Source of the DNA: Saprospiraceae bacterium
GTDB lineage: Bacteria; Bacteroidota; Bacteroidia; Chitinophagales; Saprospiraceae
Direction of reading: 5' to 3'
Assembly (NCBI GenBank): GCA_947441325.1
Contig: CANETR010000026.1
Span: forward strand, 1-10,673
DNA: 10,673 nt
Positions within the stretch are counted from its first letter, which is position 1. The number at the start of each line of letters is the position of its first letter. Below, piece by piece: positions 7,344 through 10,673 of this stretch. Below the pieces are notes generated by a model that was not told the DNA's origin, made no database searches, and saw only the letters and a program-made list of their open reading frames with translations. Made by a program: the position numbers and the translations under genes.

Positions 7344-8858
7344 TTAATACTTTTCTAATTCAATAAGTTCTTTTCTTATATCAATCACATCAAAGTAGAT
7401 TTTCAGATGAGAATCCCATACAGAGTGATTCCTTTCCATCCATTGCAGTTTATAATTTGCTGCAAGTTCAGTGTCTACATTATAGGATGCAAAATACAGC
7501 AAATCAGTCCAATATTTTTCAAAAGTTGTACTTTGTTCACTTTCTTGCATCAAAATATTCATAAACTCCGTGCTTAGCTCCCTATTCCAGGGCATAATTT
7601 TACAAAGTAAAATATTAGTCATTGGATGTTTAAGATTCTTTTCCTGTCTGATGTAGGCCAAGCTAATTTTATTAAAAAGCTCATTATAAGGGCCTTCTAC
7701 AAAAATTGCAGGGTTTAAATAAATGGCATTCAGTTTTTCGGGTTTTTTAAACAAAAAGCGATGAAGTTCAGTCATCATTTCATTATCTGGAAAAACTTGC
7801 AGAGATTTTGCGAATCCCCAAAACCAGGCATTCCTGAATTCATGATTAAAAGCAGCTTCCAAAATGCTTTTAAACTCTATTTTACGAATCTCTGTCCAAT
7901 ATTTTATCGGAACAATAGACAATATTGTCGCTAATGGTTTAGCTTCTCTTATGTCGTTATTCTTGTCCAATCTGTTATTCAAACCAGTTTTCTTTAATTT
8001 TTCTTCCAGCATTTTTCCATCCAAAAGAATCTTTAGTTGACCAGCAGTACTTTCAAACTGAACAATTTCGAGCAGATAATTTTGAAAGGACAATACAATA
8101 AATGAATCAGGAATTTTCATTAAATGGCCAATTGCCTCATAGCTAAGATCTTTGCTACTGTCTTTTACTGCCAGTTCCAAAACATCAAGGTCCTTGCTGC
8201 TCAGGTTTTTTTCAAGACATTTTAGAAATTCAAGTTTTGATTTTGGATCTTCATTTTTCCAGATTTCTTTCAGAAGTTTTCTTGCCTCATCTAGATTTTC
8301 AGCTCTTAATTTTGCAAAATAAAGAAGCCTTTGAGCTCTGCTTGCAGTCAAAAAGTCTTTTTCTCCGGGTAGTTGATTCTCTTTGACATAATTCCAGTCT
8401 GGATTAAATTCTGCCAGCCATTTTCCTCTTTCTCCAATGACTTTGCAAATTGATAGCCTGATATCTTTTTGCTTTATACCCAAATCCATCAGATCTGGGA
8501 GTGTAGCTTCAGGAATGCGCCAATTTTTAAGCAGAAGCAAATTAAAAAACTCAGCAAGCAGTAGTCGCTCCTCTTTGCTTTTTACTTTTTCAAAAAGCGC
8601 TATCAAAACATCTGGCCCCGATTCGAGCATTTCTTCGGGGTGTTTTTGCAGACAGTCTTTTTCGTTCAAAATTGGCAATGTCGAAGATGTTTTTAGCAAT
8701 GCTGCGTAAACTGCCAAAGCCTCTAACAACTGCTCGGTATTATCTTTTTCGCTGTTTATGTCATACCCCAAAGCCCGAAGCTCATTGAAAACAGATTTGG
8801 GCAGCTCCTCTATGTTGGAACTGCCCAAAATAAGTGTTTTAACAATTTCATCGAACAT
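7344..8858 (-). CDS. DUF5691-like helical-repeat protein, partner of the MoxR ATPase
   Basis: The 504-residue cytosolic protein is mostly alpha-helical, with HEAT-like helix pairs, no signal peptide and no membrane segment. Two stretches support DUF5691: IVKTLILGSSN near the start, matching the family's opening Leu/Gly block, and GERGKWLAEFNPDW (142-155), which resembles the family's GxRGxWLAxxNPxW signature. KIMPWNREL (420-428) resembles a conserved C-terminal PW motif. I make this match from memory, so the family name is probable, not certain. Members usually sit next to a YehL-type MoxR ATPase, as here, where the ATPase follows by 9 bases. The gene begins 18 bases after the DUF3857-type gene. 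A role as adaptor or substrate scaffold for the ATPase is inferred; no catalytic residues are visible. Confidence 0.72.
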   Translation of the reverse strand: MFDEIVKTLILGSSNIEELPKSVFNELRALGYDINSEKDNTEQLLEALAVYAALLKTSSTLPILNEKDCLQKHPEEMLESGPDVLIALFEKVKSKEERLLLAEFFNLLLLKNWRIPEATLPDLMDLGIKQKDIRLSICKVIGERGKWLAEFNPDWNYVKENQLPGEKDFLTASRAQRLLYFAKLRAENLDEARKLLKEIWKNEDPKSKLEFLKCLEKNLSSKDLDVLELAVKDSSKDLSYEAIGHLMKIPDSFIVLSFQNYLLEIVQFESTAGQLKILLDGKMLEEKLKKTGLNNRLDKNNDIREAKPLATILSIVPIKYWTEIRKIEFKSILEAAFNHEFRNAWFWGFAKSLQVFPDNEMMTELHRFLFKKPEKLNAIYLNPAIFVEGPYNELFNKISLAYIRQEKNLKHPMTNILLCKIMPWNRELSTEFMNILMQESEQSTTFEKYWTDLLYFASYNVDTELAANYKLQWMERNHSVWDSHLKIYFDVIDIRKELIELEKY

Positions 8859-8876
8859 TTGCTGTTGGGATTGATG

Positions 8877-10673
8877 CTATTTCTTTTTGAACTGCCACTT
8901 AGTTTCTGAAACCTTTTCAAGTGTTTCATTCACTGTTTGTTGTACAGAAGCTTTCGCAGCAGGCACTAAGAGTTGTTTAATGGCATAACGCGACTGAAGT
9001 CGGATGGTATTATCTTTTAACTGTTGAACAGTCATTTTATAAGATGCAAATTCATTATCGCTACTTTTTCCTAAATCGGCTGCATTCTCGAGACTGACAG
9101 CATATGGAAAGACAAGAATAAATTCTTCAATATCTGTCCCTGTAAAAGCATTGTGATAATCTAGGCTGCGTTTTTTTGCATTGTTGATCCAACGACTGCT
9201 GTGCCCCAACCAATCGGAACCTTTCAAACTCATTTGCCCATCTTTAATTTCAAAAAGTCCTTTTACCGTTACATTGTATTCAATTTGAAAGGTAAATGGC
9301 GTAAGAATTTCATAATTCTTAACAGTTACTGAATTTACAGTTACTTCTTTATCTTTAAATCTGTTTTTCAGGGAACGCTGCAACCTGAAATTCAATGAAT
9401 CTTCTTTCATAGCATTTACCCAAAAGTTCTTTCCCTCAGTAGCGTAAAGACCCGAAAGCGTAAGTGAAGATTTTATTGTTGCATCGCCATTTTCGGCAAT
9501 TTGAATTTCAGCACGTCTGTTACGCTTATTATCGGCACTTTTCAAAACATCATCGCCAAACTCTATAGACTGTAATTTGGACTTAGGATCAGAAACATTC
9601 TTCATCAAACATTTGCTTGAATATAATGAGGATGGCAATTCATTGAGTCCATCGCCTGGCACAACTGTAAATGTATTTCCGCTTTCGTCTTTGAACACAA
9701 AAAGATAAGATGCAATCTGGGTGGAAGAAACATAATCCACATCAAAATCGCCATTAAAACGACTTTTGCCAACAGCCAGATAATATTCGAACTGATTTGA
9801 CTCAAAAAAGTCGCGGTAGATAGACATCAGATTGCTGTAATCGGCTTTTTTATTGGTCAAAAAATATTCAATACCTTCCGATCTTTCAAAATCTTCGAGG
9901 CGTCCTGCATTCTTCATCTCCTTTGCCATAAAAGCACAGAAAATATAGGCCTTTTCAATTTTGGTTAATGTAGCAATGTCTGTCTTGTTAAATTCTTTGG
10001 CGCCATTCGTAAAAAGATTGGTATAAAAGTCCTTGTATTTCTTTTTGTTTCGGATGCGTGGTTCCATATAATCGGACACATATTGCATAATCAAATCCGA
10101 GAAATTTGATACTTTGAAAGCGGCCGGCTCCATACGGAAACCATCAAGATTGAGTTCATAAACAAAATACTCGAGGCTTTTTGTAAAAATTGTTCCGGCT
10201 GAATTGGCCTCCGGAACTGCTCTAAGGTTCTGCATGCGCCAGGTATAGGTTCTCGATTCTCCTCTGTCGGCAATTACAGGTTGTGGCATACCATTGTAAA
10301 CACGACCATTGAGTTTTACTGTATTGGAAACAGAAATAACGTATGAGGCATCCAAAACCGGATAATTGGCATAGAGGTTTACAATTCGGCCCTGATCAGG
10401 AAATTTCGATTCAATAACAGTAACCCTTTCCATTTCATCACCGACTTCGAGATCTGTGATATCGTAAATGTAATTTTCGTCTCTCTGTTCATAGAGTTCA
10501 TCGCCCTCTTTAAGCTGCGCCTGAGGCAAATCCCTTATTTTTAGATCAATCAGGCGACCATCTTTCTTGCGTATTCTGACATCTACAAATTTTACCTGTA
10601 CAAAATCGCCAATACGGCCACTAAACTTTGGAATAGAAAGCTGTTTGTATTCTTTCAGCGACTCTTCTTTTAA
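8877..10673 (-). CDS. DUF3857/transglutaminase-like domain protein, 5' end beyond the window, catalytic residues apparently lost
   Basis: The frame is open to the right edge, so the true start lies outside; 598 residues are visible. Visible residues up to about 205 fit DUF3857: strand-rich sequence with VRIRKKDGRLIDL, ITDLEVGDEMERV and TYTWRMQNLRAVPE. Residues about 205-360 occupy the transglutaminase core position, but the catalytic Cys of the usual GDCxD motif appears to be Tyr279 (KKADYSNLM) and the catalytic His aligns with Ser322 (TQIASYLFVF), so a non-enzymatic fold is likely. The rest is a beta-rich C-terminal region resembling DUF3858. Such proteins are usually exported in Bacteroidota, and the signal peptide would be in the missing part (perhaps about 150 residues, inferred). 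A TTG at 10527-10529 could start a shorter protein but would split DUF3857, so I reject it. It is the first visible gene of the block; the DUF5691-like gene starts 18 bases after its stop. Confidence 0.72.
   Translation of the reverse strand, partial: LKEESLKEYKQLSIPKFSGRIGDFVQVKFVDVRIRKKDGRLIDLKIRDLPQAQLKEGDELYEQRDENYIYDITDLEVGDEMERVTVIESKFPDQGRIVNLYANYPVLDASYVISVSNTVKLNGRVYNGMPQPVIADRGESRTYTWRMQNLRAVPEANSAGTIFTKSLEYFVYELNLDGFRMEPAAFKVSNFSDLIMQYVSDYMEPRIRNKKKYKDFYTNLFTNGAKEFNKTDIATLTKIEKAYIFCAFMAKEMKNAGRLEDFERSEGIEYFLTNKKADYSNLMSIYRDFFESNQFEYYLAVGKSRFNGDFDVDYVSSTQIASYLFVFKDESGNTFTVVPGDGLNELPSSLYSSKCLMKNVSDPKSKLQSIEFGDDVLKSADNKRNRRAEIQIAENGDATIKSSLTLSGLYATEGKNFWVNAMKEDSLNFRLQRSLKNRFKDKEVTVNSVTVKNYEILTPFTFQIEYNVTVKGLFEIKDGQMSLKGSDWLGHSSRWINNAKKRSLDYHNAFTGTDIEEFILVFPYAVSLENAADLGKSSDNEFASYKMTVQQLKDNTIRLQSRYAIKQLLVPAAKASVQQTVNETLEKVSETKWQFKKK

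Noticed and set aside
6231..7366. Several plus-strand and one minus-strand open frames overlapping the MoxR ATPase gene
   Set aside because: Their translations show no family features and the ATPase frame accounts for the region.
10527..10529. TTG start for a 550-residue version of the DUF3857-type protein
   Set aside because: The same frame is open for 48 more codons to the window edge and those residues fit the DUF3857 fold, so the gene starts outside the window.

Overview
The window looks like a piece of a Bacteroidota chromosome. The base composition is AT-rich, the upstream regions lack clear Shine-Dalgarno motifs, one gene carries a type IX secretion (T9SS type A) C-terminal sorting domain, and the diadenylate cyclase and PHP/PolX-type proteins have the form usual in that phylum. 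Genus cannot be told from the sequence. All eight genes lie on the minus strand, so transcription runs from high to low coordinates. There are no RNA genes, insertion sequences, CRISPR arrays or gene-free stretches over 300 bases. The only sizeable gap is 3175-3384.

Upstream block (10673 to 3385), five genes separated by only 18, 9, 11 and 3 bases, very probably one transcript. In order of transcription: a DUF3857/transglutaminase-like protein cut by the window edge, with its catalytic Cys and His apparently lost; a DUF5691-like helical-repeat protein; a YehL-type MoxR AAA+ ATPase; a secreted seven-bladed Reg_prop beta-propeller with a T9SS sorting tail; and a PolX-like protein with an apparently dead polymerase domain but a complete PHP phosphoesterase site. 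The DUF5691 plus MoxR pair is the core of a widespread, poorly understood gene cluster that elsewhere also carries SWIM, DUF5682 and VWA genes. Here the downstream partners have been replaced by the propeller and PHP genes.

Downstream block (3174 to 1), three genes separated by 51 and 27 bases: a protein of nine to ten MORN repeats, the c-di-AMP synthase CdaA with three N-terminal membrane segments, and a MacB/FtsX-type ABC permease whose periplasmic loop holds ten tandem His-rich pentads encoded by a 15-bp minisatellite. A -7 element resembling the Bacteroidota consensus lies upstream of the MORN gene. The permease runs off the left edge with only a few residues missing, and its ATPase partner should lie just outside.

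Most worth following: the PHP protein built on a dead polymerase, the rearranged MoxR/DUF5691 locus with an extracellular propeller, and c-di-AMP synthesis coupled to a probable metal-linked ABC transporter.
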